DNA from: Paracoccus aestuarii
GTDB taxonomy: Bacteria; Pseudomonadota; Alphaproteobacteria; Rhodobacterales; Rhodobacteraceae
Assembly: GCF_028553885.1 (NCBI RefSeq)
Contig: NZ_CP067169.1
Location: forward strand, 620,001 to 684,000
Reading direction: 5' to 3'
DNA length: 64,000 nt
Positions 9,336 through 17,856 of the stretch are shown one piece after another. The stretch's first letter is position 1; the number at the start of each line of letters is the position of its first letter. The position numbers and the translations under genes were made by a program. The notes under the pieces are model-generated. The model did not search any database. It was given only the letters and a program-made list of their open reading frames with translations, and had not been told where the DNA came from.

Positions 9336-9859
9336 AGACCATCACCCTTGCCGCCGTCGCGGCGCTTCTGCCCCTCTCTGCCATGGCCCATGACGGCATG
9401 CATGCCGAGGACGCCTATGCCCGCAGCACCAATCCCCAGGTGGGCGCGGTGTTCATGCGGCTGGAGAATCACCGCGAGGTCGACTGCACCCTGACCGCCG
9501 CCCGTTCCGACGCCGCCGAGCGGGTCGAGCTGCACACCCATGCCATGGAGGACGGCGTGATGCGCATGGTCGAGCTGGAGGACGGCATCACCGTCCCCGC
9601 GGGCGAGACGCATCTGCTGGATCGCGGCGGCGATCACGTCATGCTGATGGGGCTTGTCCAGCCCCTGTCGCCGGGCGACGTCGTCACGCTGGAGCTGGAT
9701 TTCGGCGATTGCGGCACCGAGACGGTCGAGGCCGCGCTGGACAATGACCGCACCGCCACCCATGGCGGCCATGCGCATGACCACGACCACGGGCATGACC
9801 ACGGCCACGGGCATGACCACGACCACGCCCATGACGAGGACGGCCACGAGGCGCATTGA
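9332..9859 (+). CDS. Periplasmic copper chaperone PCuAC with histidine-rich tail
   Basis: PCuAC proteins bind Cu(I) in the periplasm and deliver it to the CuA/CuB sites of cytochrome oxidase or to copper oxidases. After a signal peptide (ITLAAVAALLPLSAMAHDG) the cupredoxin-like domain has the metal motif H-x(n)-M: VELHTHAMEDGVMRMVELEDG plus HVMLMGL. The last ~35 residues consist largely of His and Asp (HAHDHDHGHDHGHGHDHDH), an extra metal-binding tail seen in some alphaproteobacterial members. AAAGGA upstream supports the start. It is translationally coupled to the DUF2946-like ORF and convergent with the esterase gene. Confidence 0.92.
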   Translation: MKTITLAAVAALLPLSAMAHDGMHAEDAYARSTNPQVGAVFMRLENHREVDCTLTAARSDAAERVELHTHAMEDGVMRMVELEDGITVPAGETHLLDRGGDHVMLMGLVQPLSPGDVVTLELDFGDCGTETVEAALDNDRTATHGGHAHDHDHGHDHGHGHDHDHAHDEDGHEAH

Positions 9860-9884
9860 CGCCCCATGGCGGCCCGCGCCCCGG

Positions 9885-10556
9885 TCAGGCGGCGCGGGCG
9901 ACCAGTTCGGCGGCCACGGGGCCCAGGTGATCGACCAGCACCCGCACCCCCTGGGCCGAGGGGTGGACCCCGTCGCGCAGCAGATAGGGCGCGCGCTCGG
10001 CCGCCGGGATGCGCGCCAAGGGGGCATAGAGGTCCTGCAGCAGCAGCGCTCCGTGCCGTTCCGCCAGACGCGGCCAGATCCCCGCCCAGGCCCGGCGCCA
10101 ATCGGCATCGCCCGCGGGCGCATGGATCCCCACCAGCAGCAGCGGCCGCCCGCCCTGACCGGCCGAGGTCAGGATCGCATCCAGGTTCTCCTCGGCCTGG
10201 GCGGGCTGCCAGCGGCGCAGCATGTCATTGCCGCCCAGCTCGACGATGACGGCATCGGGCTGGTGGCGGCGCAGCGAGACGGGCATCCGCACCCGCCCGC
10301 CATAGGTCGTGTCGCCCGACAGGCCCGCGTCGATCAGCTGCGCCGGACGGCCCGCCGCCTGCAGCCAGTCCGAAAGGCGGGGGACCAGCCCCTCGCCCCG
10401 GCGCAGGCCGTATCCGGCGGTCAGGCTGTCGCCGAAGCACAGCACACGCGGCCCGGTCTGGGCCCCGGACTGGGCCCCGCTCTGGGCCAGCGCGGGACGG
10501 GACATCAGCGCCGTCGCGGCGCTCAGGGCCAGCAGGTGGCGGCGGGTCAGGGTCAT
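9885..10556 (-). CDS. GDSL/SGNH-type arylesterase (TesA-like)
   Basis: A 223-residue exported hydrolase. It has a signal peptide (MTLTRRHLLALSAATALMSRPALA) with a twin-arginine-like start, then SGNH blocks: block I FGDSLTAGYGL with the nucleophile Ser, block II GLSGDTTYGG, block III VELGGNDMLR, and block V DGVHPSAQG with the Asp/His of the triad. Family members hydrolyse short acyl esters, thioesters or lysophospholipids. The start overlaps the copA stop (ATGA), so it is translated together with copA, an odd partner; transcript read-through from copA is likely. Confidence 0.9.
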   Translation of the reverse strand: MTLTRRHLLALSAATALMSRPALAQSGAQSGAQTGPRVLCFGDSLTAGYGLRRGEGLVPRLSDWLQAAGRPAQLIDAGLSGDTTYGGRVRMPVSLRRHQPDAVIVELGGNDMLRRWQPAQAEENLDAILTSAGQGGRPLLLVGIHAPAGDADWRRAWAGIWPRLAERHGALLLQDLYAPLARIPAAERAPYLLRDGVHPSAQGVRVLVDHLGPVAAELVARAA

Positions 10557-12994
10557 GCGGCGGTCCTCAGTCGCAGGGCGTTGCCGACGACGAAGACCGA
10601 TGATAGCGCCATCGCCCCCGCGCCCAGCATCGGTGACAGTTGCGGACCACCAAAGGGCACCAGCGCCCCCATGGCAACCGGGATCAAGGCAATGTTATAG
10701 GCGAAGGCCCAGAACAGGTTCTGCCGGATGGTGCGCATGACCGCCCGCGACAGGGCCACCGCCCGCGCCACGCCTGCCGGATCGCCCGAGATCAGCACCG
10801 CATCAGCCGATTCTATCGCCACATCCGTGCCCGTGCCGATGGCGATGCCCGTCCCGGCCGCGGCCAGGGCGGGGGCGTCGTTGATCCCGTCGCCCACGAA
10901 GACGCTGTCCGGCCCCAAGGCGCGCAGCCGGTCCAGCTTGTCGGCGGGGGTCAGGCCGGCCTGGATATCCGCGATCCCCAAGCGGTCGCCCACGGCGCGG
11001 GCGGTGGCGGGCTGATCGCCCGACAGCATCGCGACGCCCAAGCCCATGGCGCGCAGCCGGGCGACCGCCCCGGCCGCCTCGGGGCGTTCGGGATCGGCCA
11101 GCGACAGGCTGGCGCAATGGCGCCCGTCCACGGCCAGATGCACGGCGGTGGCGCCTTGATCGGCATCGGCACGGGCACGGGCGATCAGGTCCGGGTCGGG
11201 GGCGATGCCGGCATCGGCCAGCGCCTCCAGGTTGCCGATGGTGACGGACCGCCCCTCGACCCGGGCGGTCAGGCCGCGGCCGGGGCGGGCGGTGACGTCC
11301 TGCGCCTCGGGCAGGGGCAGGCCCTCCGCCTCGGCCAGGATGGCGGCGGCCAGGGGGTGTTCGGACCGCGCCTCGGCGGCGGCGGCCAGGCGCAGGGCCG
11401 CCTCGCGCGTCGTGCCGGCCAGATGGACCGCCGTCACCCGCGGGCGGCCGACCGTCAGGGTGCCGGTCTTGTCGAAGGCCACGACGCGGGCGCGGGCCAG
11501 GCGCTGCAGCGCCTCGCCCCGGCGGAACAGCAGGCCCAGCTGCGCGCCGCGCCCGCTGCCCACCATGATCGAGACCGGCACCGCCAGCCCCATCGCGCAG
11601 GGGCAGGCGATGATCAGGACCGAGACCGCCGCCACCACCGCATGGGCCAGCCCCGGACCGAAGGCCAGCCAGGCCAGGAAGGTCACCGCCGCCAGCCCGA
11701 TCACCACCGGCACGAAGACGCGGGTGATGCGGTCCACCAGGTCCTGGACCGGCAGGCGGGCGGCCTGGGCGCGGTCAACCATCGCCACGATCCGCGCCAG
11801 CACCGTGTCCCGGCCCACCGCCGTCACGCGATAGGACAGGGCCGTCATCCCGTTGACCGTGCCCCCCGTCACCCGGTCGCCGGGTGATTTCGCGACGGGC
11901 AGCGGCTCGCCCGTCAGCATGGATTCGTCCAGATGGCCCTGTCCCTCGGTCACGATCCCGTCCAGCGCGACCCGGTCGCCCGGTTGCAGCAGCAGATCGT
12001 CGCCGGGCCGCAGATCGGCCACGGCCACGCGTTCGGGCCGCCCGTCGCGCAGCCGGGTCGCGTGATCGGGGGCCAGCGCGACCAAGGCCCGGATCGCCGC
12101 GCCCGCCTGGCCGCGGGCCCGCGCCTCCAGCCAGCGGCCGGTCAGGATCAGGGTGACGATGACGGCCGCGGCCTCGAACCAGACATGGCGCGAGGCGGGG
12201 GGCACCAACCCCGGCGCGATGGTCACCACCGCCGAAAAGACGAAAGCCGCGCCCGCGCCCAAGGCGACCAGGCTGTTCATTTCGGGCGCGCCGCGGCGCA
12301 GGGCGGCCAGCCCGGTGCGGAAGAACCGCCGCCCCGGTCCCGCCAGCACCGCCAGCGTCAGGACCATCTGCACGGCCCAGATCGCCCGCATCGGCATCAG
12401 CCCGTGCAGCCAGTGGTGAAGGGCCGGGACGGCATGGCCGCCCATCTCGATCGCAAAGACCGGCAGGGTCAGCAGCGCCGCGGTGATGGCCGCGCGGCGC
12501 AGGGTGCGGGCCTCGTCCCGGTCGGGATCGGCGGCGGGCGCGTCGCCCCCCGCCACCCGCGCCGGATAGCCCAGATCGTCGCAGATCCGCGCCAGATCCG
12601 TGGGCGCCAGACCCGGCGCATGGGTGATGCGGGCCTGATGGCTGGCCAGGTTCACCTCGGCCTCGGCGACCAGTGGATGGTCGGTCAGGGCGCGGCGCAC
12701 CCGCCCCGCGCAGGCCGCGCAGCTGAGGCCGGACAGCGCCAGCCGCGTCTCGGACAGATCGGGTGGATAGCCCGCATCGTCCAGCGCCCGGCGGACATCA
12801 TCCAGCGATCCGCCCCGCAGCCGCATCGAGGCACGCCGGGTCGCGGGGTTCACCGCCACGCCCTCGATGCCCGGCAGCGGGGTCAGCGCGCGGGTGACGC
12901 GCCCGGCACAGCCGGCGCAATTGATGCCCGGAACGGGCAGGTCAAGGTGATGGGTCGTTGTCATATCCGTATCCGCCGTCGATCGCAGTGTCAT
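10553..12994 (-). CDS. copA: Cu(+)-exporting P1B-type ATPase
   Basis: CopA pumps Cu(I) from cytoplasm to periplasm. Two N-terminal heavy-metal domains carry CxxC motifs (GINCAGC near residue 26, GLSCAAC near residue 90). The transmembrane ion site is CPC (IIACPCAMGLAVPV), the phosphorylation site DKTGTLT, with the actuator loop TGEPLP, the SEHPLA nucleotide-binding motif and the hinge GDGINDAPALAAA. Length 813 aa (803 if the ATG at 12964 is used) is normal. The 12994 ATG has no shine-dalgarno but directly abuts the stop of the upstream small ORF (TGA-ATG), suggesting termination-reinitiation. Downstream esterase gene is coupled. Confidence 0.96.
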   Translation of the reverse strand: MTLRSTADTDMTTTHHLDLPVPGINCAGCAGRVTRALTPLPGIEGVAVNPATRRASMRLRGGSLDDVRRALDDAGYPPDLSETRLALSGLSCAACAGRVRRALTDHPLVAEAEVNLASHQARITHAPGLAPTDLARICDDLGYPARVAGGDAPAADPDRDEARTLRRAAITAALLTLPVFAIEMGGHAVPALHHWLHGLMPMRAIWAVQMVLTLAVLAGPGRRFFRTGLAALRRGAPEMNSLVALGAGAAFVFSAVVTIAPGLVPPASRHVWFEAAAVIVTLILTGRWLEARARGQAGAAIRALVALAPDHATRLRDGRPERVAVADLRPGDDLLLQPGDRVALDGIVTEGQGHLDESMLTGEPLPVAKSPGDRVTGGTVNGMTALSYRVTAVGRDTVLARIVAMVDRAQAARLPVQDLVDRITRVFVPVVIGLAAVTFLAWLAFGPGLAHAVVAAVSVLIIACPCAMGLAVPVSIMVGSGRGAQLGLLFRRGEALQRLARARVVAFDKTGTLTVGRPRVTAVHLAGTTREAALRLAAAAEARSEHPLAAAILAEAEGLPLPEAQDVTARPGRGLTARVEGRSVTIGNLEALADAGIAPDPDLIARARADADQGATAVHLAVDGRHCASLSLADPERPEAAGAVARLRAMGLGVAMLSGDQPATARAVGDRLGIADIQAGLTPADKLDRLRALGPDSVFVGDGINDAPALAAAGTGIAIGTGTDVAIESADAVLISGDPAGVARAVALSRAVMRTIRQNLFWAFAYNIALIPVAMGALVPFGGPQLSPMLGAGAMALSSVFVVGNALRLRTAA

Positions 12995-13216
12995 TCAGGG
13001 CGATGGGCGGAACGGGGGCGCCTGCGGCGTTAGGGGGACCACGGCGGGCCGGTCCCTGCGCGGCAGCGTCAGGATGCGCGGCGGCGCGGGCGGGCGGGAC
13101 AGGGCCGGGCGCGCATCCACATGGCAGCGGCAGGCGCGGTCGCCCCGGCCGCGGCAGCGATGCGCGGGTCGGGTCGTCTCCACGCGGGCGCGGCAGCAGG
13201 GGCGGGGCTGGTCCAT
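12995..13216 (-). CDS. Cys/Pro-rich 73-residue ORF abutting copA; candidate copper-sensing leader peptide
   Basis: A 73-codon frame ends in TGA immediately before the copA ATG with no intervening base. Its N-terminal half has five cysteines and two histidines in pairs (PRPCCRAR, AHRCRGRGDRACRCHVD). Its C-terminal half is very proline-rich (SRPPAPPRIL, VVPLTPQAPPFRPSP then stop). Cys-rich metal-sensing segment followed by Pro-rich, stall-prone C-terminus is the architecture described for copper-responsive leader ORFs such as CutF and DUF2946 upstream ORFs. No homologue is recognised by sequence, Arg-rich composition could also arise by chance in GC-rich DNA, so the gene itself is a hypothesis. 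Confidence 0.5.
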   Translation of the reverse strand: MDQPRPCCRARVETTRPAHRCRGRGDRACRCHVDARPALSRPPAPPRILTLPRRDRPAVVPLTPQAPPFRPSP

Positions 13217-13342
13217 GGCCCCGAAGATGTGGCCGCCATGCCGCGCGGTCAAGCCCGGCGCGGCCACAAACCGTGACGTGAGTTGCGGCAAGGCCCGGAT
13301 TCGCGCTATGTCCGGGACAAGACCAAGGACAAGGACAGTGCC

Positions 13343-13888
13343 ATGAACCGTCGTCAGGTGATCTCTCTGGCCGCTCTGCTGGCCGCCGCGCCGTCGCTGG
13401 CCATGGCGCAGGCGGGCGCCGACCCCTATGCCCCCACCCAGGTCGCGATCCGCGAGGATTTCGAGGTGGGCAGCATCGTGGTCGTCAGCAAGGACTTCTT
13501 TCTGTATCACGTGACCGCGCCGGGCCGGGCGACGCGCTACGGCGTGGCCGTGGGCACGGCCGAGCTGGTCTGGAAGGGCAAGGCCACCGTCGGGCGCAAG
13601 GTCGAATGGCCCAGCTGGCGGCCCACGAACGACATGATCGCGCGCAACCCGGACGCCTATCAGAAATATGCCGACGGCATGCCGGGCGGTCCGCAGAACC
13701 CCCTGGGGGCGCGGGCGCTCTATCTCTATAACGAACGGGGCCAGGACACGGCGATCCGCATCCATGGCACGACCGATCCCGGATCGATCGGGCGGGCGGT
13801 GTCCAACGGCTGTCTGCGCATGCGCAACGAGGCCGTGATCAGCCTGTTCGACCAGGTGCCGATCGGCACGCCCGTCTACGTCTTCTGA
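13343..13888 (+). CDS. L,D-transpeptidase (YkuD domain), periplasmic
   Basis: Enzymes of this family make 3-3 peptidoglycan crosslinks or attach lipoproteins to the wall. The 181-residue protein has a signal peptide ([17 protein letters not shown]) and a YkuD catalytic domain with the motif IRIHGT followed by [13 protein letters not shown], in which the Cys is the nucleophile and the His its partner. Size is typical for single-domain alphaproteobacterial members such as ErfK/YbiS-like proteins. AAGGA seven bases before the ATG at 13343 decides the start. The mnmH gene begins five bases after its stop, so both are probably one transcript. Confidence 0.94.
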   Translation: MNRRQVISLAALLAAAPSLAMAQAGADPYAPTQVAIREDFEVGSIVVVSKDFFLYHVTAPGRATRYGVAVGTAELVWKGKATVGRKVEWPSWRPTNDMIARNPDAYQKYADGMPGGPQNPLGARALYLYNERGQDTAIRIHGTTDPGSIGRAVSNGCLRMRNEAVISLFDQVPIGTPVYVF

Positions 13889-13893
13889 TCACG

Positions 13894-14943
13894 GTGCTGG
13901 TCCTGTCATCGGTCGCGGACCCCGCCCTGGCGGGGTTCGACCAGATCATCGATGTCCGGTCGCCGTCGGAATATGCCGAGGATCACCTGCCCGGCGCGAT
14001 CAACCTGCCGGTGCTGGATGACGCGGAACGGGCGCGGGTCGGCACGATCTACAAGCAGGTCTCGCCCTTCGACGCGCGCAAGCTGGGGGGCGCGCTGGTC
14101 GCGGCCAATGCGGCGCGCCATATCGCGGGGCCGCTGGCGGACCGGGACGGGGCGTGGCGGCCCTTGGTCTATTGCTGGCGCGGCGGCCAGCGGTCGGGCA
14201 GCTTCGCCACCATCCTGGAACAGATCGGCTGGCGCGTCGGGCGGATCCAGGGGGGCTATAAATCCTGGCGCGGGCTGGTCGTGGACCGGGTCCAGAACGG
14301 GCCGGTGCCCGCCCCGGTGATCGTGCTGGACGGCAATACCGGCAGCGCCAAGACCGCCATCCTGCAGCGCCTGGCGCTGCGAGGTCATCAGGTCATCGAC
14401 CTGGAGGGCCTGGCCCGCCATCGCGGCAGCCTGTTCGGCGCCCATCCCGACGGATTGCAGCCCAACCAGAAGATGTTCGAGACGACTTTGGCCACCGCCC
14501 TGGCATCGCTGGACCCCGTCCGCCCCGTGCTGGTCGAGGCCGAAAGCAGCCGCATCGGCCGCATCACCCTGCCCAAGGCGATCTGGCAGGCGATCTGCGC
14601 GGCGCCGCGCCTGCGGCTGCAGGTGCCGGTGGGCGCGCGGGCGGCCTTCACCGCGGCCAGCTATGGCGACATGGTGGGCGATCCGGGCCGGGTGGCGGCG
14701 ATCCTGGACCAGATCGCGCCGCTGCATCCGGGGGATCGCGTCGCCGCCTGGCGCGCGGCGCTGGATCGGCGCGACTGGCAGGACCTGTCCGAGGGGCTGC
14801 TGCGCGATCACTACGATCCGCGCTATGACAAGCACCGGGCGCGCCATGATGACGGGCGGGGCCGTGTGGTCGCGCTGGAGGATCTGCGCGACCTGGACGC
14901 CGCCACCCGGCGGGTCGAGGCCGCGTTGGCGGCGATGGGCTGA
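13894..14943 (+). CDS. mnmH: tRNA 2-selenouridine synthase (SelU/MnmH)
   Basis: Converts 5-substituted 2-thiouridine at the tRNA wobble position to 2-selenouridine through a geranylated intermediate. The rhodanese domain is seen first (IIDVRSPSEYAEDHLPGAINLP) with the catalytic loop YCWRGGQRSGS. A P-loop domain follows (VLDGNTGSAKT, then LEGLARHRGSLFG and EAESSRIGRI). Length 349 aa fits the family. The start is GTG at 13894, five bases after the L,D-transpeptidase stop. It is convergent with the nucleoside phosphorylase gene; the two stop codons touch. No selD gene is visible in this window. Confidence 0.93.
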   Translation: MLVLSSVADPALAGFDQIIDVRSPSEYAEDHLPGAINLPVLDDAERARVGTIYKQVSPFDARKLGGALVAANAARHIAGPLADRDGAWRPLVYCWRGGQRSGSFATILEQIGWRVGRIQGGYKSWRGLVVDRVQNGPVPAPVIVLDGNTGSAKTAILQRLALRGHQVIDLEGLARHRGSLFGAHPDGLQPNQKMFETTLATALASLDPVRPVLVEAESSRIGRITLPKAIWQAICAAPRLRLQVPVGARAAFTAASYGDMVGDPGRVAAILDQIAPLHPGDRVAAWRAALDRRDWQDLSEGLLRDHYDPRYDKHRARHDDGRGRVVALEDLRDLDAATRRVEAALAAMG

Positions 14944-15744
14944 TCAGCCCTCGCGCAGGAACCGGCGCAGGATGCGTTCCAGGTTGGCCGCGCCTTGGGG
15001 CGCCATGGCCTTGGTATGGTCATGGCTGATCGATTCGTCCGACAGCCCGGCCCCCATATTGGTGATGACCGACACCGCCGCCGCCCTGAGGCCCAGAAAC
15101 CGCGCCAGGATGATCTCGGGGACCGTGGACATGCCGACCGCATCCGCGCCCAGGATGCGGGCGGCGCGGATCTCGGCCGGGGTCTCGAAGCTGGGACCCG
15201 AGAACCAGCAATAGACGCCTTGGGGCAGGGGAATGCCCTCGGCCTCGGCGGCGCGGGCCAGGCCCTCGCGCATGGGGGCGTCATGGGCATCGGTCATGGG
15301 CACGAAGCGCGCCTCGCTGGCCTCGCCAATCAACGGGTTGGTCCCGGCAAAGGCGATGTGGTCGTTCAGCATCATCAGCCCGCCGGGCGGGATGTCGGGG
15401 CGCAGCGATCCGGCCGCATTGGTCAGGATCAGGCGCTGGCAGCCCAGCTCGGCCAGAACCTCCAGCACGGGGCGCATGACATCGGCGCGACCCGATTCGT
15501 AGTAATGCGCCCGCCCGCCCAGCACCGCGATGCGCCGCCCCTCCAGCTGGCCGATGACCAGGCGCGGGGAATGGCCCGACACGCCCGCATGGGGAAAGCC
15601 CGGCAGGTCGGCATAGGGAATGGACACACCATCCACCCCGTCGGCCAGCGATGCCAGCCCCGACCCCAGGACCAGCGCATAATCGGGGGCCGCGTCGCCC
15701 GCGCGGGCGCGGATGGCGGCGGCGGTCTCAGCGCTCCTTGACAT
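14944..15744 (-). CDS. Purine-nucleoside phosphorylase
   Basis: Cleaves purine (deoxy)ribonucleosides with phosphate to base and (deoxy)ribose-1-phosphate. The 266-residue trimeric-type enzyme shows LGSGLASLADGVD, GHSPRLVIGQLEGRRIAVLGGRAHYYES, TNAAGSL, the base-site motif YCWFSGPSFETPAEIR, and MSTVPEIILARFLGL. A GTG at 15762 is in frame, but the ATG at 15744 has GGAGG eight bases upstream and is preferred. It is the last gene of the operon for a BMP-family ABC importer and overlaps the upstream permease gene by 17 bases, so imported nucleosides are probably split by this enzyme. Confidence 0.94.
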   Translation of the reverse strand: MSRSAETAAAIRARAGDAAPDYALVLGSGLASLADGVDGVSIPYADLPGFPHAGVSGHSPRLVIGQLEGRRIAVLGGRAHYYESGRADVMRPVLEVLAELGCQRLILTNAAGSLRPDIPPGGLMMLNDHIAFAGTNPLIGEASEARFVPMTDAHDAPMREGLARAAEAEGIPLPQGVYCWFSGPSFETPAEIRAARILGADAVGMSTVPEIILARFLGLRAAAVSVITNMGAGLSDESISHDHTKAMAPQGAANLERILRRFLREG

Positions 15745-16756
15745 AGGGCTGTCCTCCGGCACGGGGGGGGATGGCGCGGCCCACGAAGCCCGCCAGGATG
15801 ATGACGGTCAGGATATAGGGCAGGGCGTTCATGAACATGGACGGCACCGTGATGATCCCCAGATCCAGGTTCGGATAGAGGTTCGCGATGGATTCCAGCA
15901 GCCCGAAGAGGAAGGTCGCGAACAGCGCCTGCCACGGCCGCCACTTGGCGAAGATCAGCGCCGCCAGCGCGATGAAGCCGCGCCCGGCGGTCATCTCCTT
16001 GACGAAGCCTGCGGACAGGCCGGTCGCCAGATAGGCCCCGGCGATGCCGCAGAGGATCCCGCAGATCGCCACGGCCGTGTAACGCAGCCGGGTGACCGAC
16101 ACGCCCGCCGTATCCACCGATGCGGGGTTTTCCCCCACCGCCCGCAGGCGCAACCCGAACCGGGTGCGGAACAACACCCACCAGGTGATCGGCACCATGG
16201 CGAAGGCCACATAGACCAGGATCGTCTGGCCGGAGATCAGCCCCGAATAGATCGGGCCCAGCACCGGCACCTCGCGCAGCTCGGCCGCGAAGGGCAGGGT
16301 GATGGGCTGGAACCGCCCCGCACCCGTCAGCGACGGCGTCCGCCCGCCCAGGCCGAAGGCGTTCTGCCCGATCAGCACCGTCAGTCCCGAGGCCAGGAAG
16401 TTGATCGCCACGCCCGAGATCAGCTGGTTGCCCATGAAGGTGATGGATGCCAGCCCGTGGATCAGCGACAGGGCCAGCGACCCGCCGATCCCGGCGGCCA
16501 GGCCCAGCCAGGCGCTGCCGGTGATATAGGCGACCGATGCGGCGGTGAAGGCCGCCATCAGCATCTTGCCCTCCAGCCCGATGTCGAAGACCCCGGCGCG
16601 TTCGGAATAAAGCCCCGCCAGACAGGCCAGCAACAGGGGCGTCATCAGGCGCAGCGCGCTGCCGATGCCCTGCTGGGCGGCGGGGCCGTCGGCAAAGGCC
16701 CAGATCAGGCAGATGCCCAGCACGATAAAGGCGATCAGCGATTCGCGGATGTTCAT
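15728..16756 (-). CDS. Nucleoside ABC transporter permease (second subunit)
   Basis: A 342-residue inner-membrane permease of the branched-chain/ribose permease fold (BPD_transp_2). About ten hydrophobic segments are visible, and the family motifs for this importer occur: SERAGVFDIGLEGKMLMAAF near residue 50 and GENPASVDTAGVSVTRLRY, the ATPase-contact loop. BMP-linked transporters of this kind import purine and pyrimidine nucleosides. Its start overlaps the stop of the other permease (ATGA), and its end overlaps the phosphorylase gene. Substrate is inferred from the operon. Confidence 0.92.
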   Translation of the reverse strand: MNIRESLIAFIVLGICLIWAFADGPAAQQGIGSALRLMTPLLLACLAGLYSERAGVFDIGLEGKMLMAAFTAASVAYITGSAWLGLAAGIGGSLALSLIHGLASITFMGNQLISGVAINFLASGLTVLIGQNAFGLGGRTPSLTGAGRFQPITLPFAAELREVPVLGPIYSGLISGQTILVYVAFAMVPITWWVLFRTRFGLRLRAVGENPASVDTAGVSVTRLRYTAVAICGILCGIAGAYLATGLSAGFVKEMTAGRGFIALAALIFAKWRPWQALFATFLFGLLESIANLYPNLDLGIITVPSMFMNALPYILTVIILAGFVGRAIPPRAGGQPYVKER

Positions 16757-17856
16757 TTCGCCGCCCCCCGGTTGCGGCGCATGGCCAGGAAGGCGCGCTC
16801 TAGCGGCATGCGGACCATGTTGTCCAGCGCGCCGGTGAACAGGATCACCAAGGCCTGGATCACCACAATCAGCTCGCGCGGGATCGAGGTCCAGAGCGCC
16901 AGCTCACCCCCGCCCTGATAGAGGAACCCGAACAAGAGCGCCGCCAGCAGGATGCCAAAGGGATGGTTGCGGCCCATCAGCGCGACGGCGATGCCGATGA
17001 AGCCCGCGCCCTCGACCGCGTTCAGGACCAGGCGCCCGGCCTCGCCCATGACATTGTTGATGGCCATCATGCCGGCCAGCCCACCCGAGATCATCATGGC
17101 GATGATCGTGATGCGCACCGGGTTGATGCCCGCATAGATCGCGCCGGGTTCGGATTTGCCGAGCGCGCGGATCTGATAGCCGAGCCGCGTGCGCCAGATC
17201 AGCACCCAGACCAGGAAACAGGCCGCCAGCGCCACCAGGAAGGTCACGTTGGCGGGCGTGTTGCGGCCCCAGACCATGCCGAAGCCTGCGGCGATGTCGG
17301 TCAGGGCGGGCAGGTTCGTCTCGGCCGGAAAGCGGGCGGTGGCGGGGTCCATGCTGCCCGTCGGGCGCAGCAGGTTCACCAGCACATAGTTCAGCACCGC
17401 CGCGGCGATGAAGTTGAACATGATCGTGGTGATGACGATATGGCTGCCCCGCTTGGCCTGCAGCAGCGCCGGGATGAAGGCCCAGGCCGCCCCGAAGAGC
17501 GCCGCCCCGATCATCGCGGCGGGCAGCGCCAGCCCCCAATGCGGCAGCGGCAGATAGAGCAGCACCAGCGCCACCCCCAGGCCCCCCATCGCGGCCTGCC
17601 CCTCGCCCCCGATATTGAAGAGGCTGGCGTGATAGGCGACCGCCACGGCCAGCCCGGTAAAGATGAAGTTCGTCGCGTAATACAGCGTGAATCCCCAGCC
17701 ATAGGAGGATCCGAGCGCCCCCTCGACCATGGTCTTCAGCGCCATCCAGGGGCTTTCCCCGATGGCCAGGATGACCAGCGCGGATATCCCCATCGCCAGG
17801 ATCAGCGAGATCAGCGGCGTCAGGATGACATCGGCCCATTTCGGCATCTTGTCCAT
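16753..17856 (-). CDS. Nucleoside ABC transporter permease (first subunit)
   Basis: A 367-residue permease, paralogous to the following subunit and forming a heterodimer with it in characterised nucleoside importers. It has a cytoplasmic start (MDKMPKWADVILTPLIS), many hydrophobic segments, ASLFNIGGEGQAAMGGLGVAL, and the ATPase-contact loop ALGKSEPGAIYAGINPVRITI. The start codon shares one base with the stop of the ATPase gene (TGATG), so translation is coupled throughout the operon. Location is the inner membrane. Confidence 0.92.
   Translation of the reverse strand: MDKMPKWADVILTPLISLILAMGISALVILAIGESPWMALKTMVEGALGSSYGWGFTLYYATNFIFTGLAVAVAYHASLFNIGGEGQAAMGGLGVALVLLYLPLPHWGLALPAAMIGAALFGAAWAFIPALLQAKRGSHIVITTIMFNFIAAAVLNYVLVNLLRPTGSMDPATARFPAETNLPALTDIAAGFGMVWGRNTPANVTFLVALAACFLVWVLIWRTRLGYQIRALGKSEPGAIYAGINPVRITIIAMMISGGLAGMMAINNVMGEAGRLVLNAVEGAGFIGIAVALMGRNHPFGILLAALLFGFLYQGGGELALWTSIPRELIVVIQALVILFTGALDNMVRMPLERAFLAMRRNRGAAK

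Noticed and set aside
13217..13765. Upstream continuation of the copA leader frame to 256 codons
   Set aside because: This part is antisense to the L,D-transpeptidase gene. Only the last 73 codons, outside that gene, were kept as a candidate.
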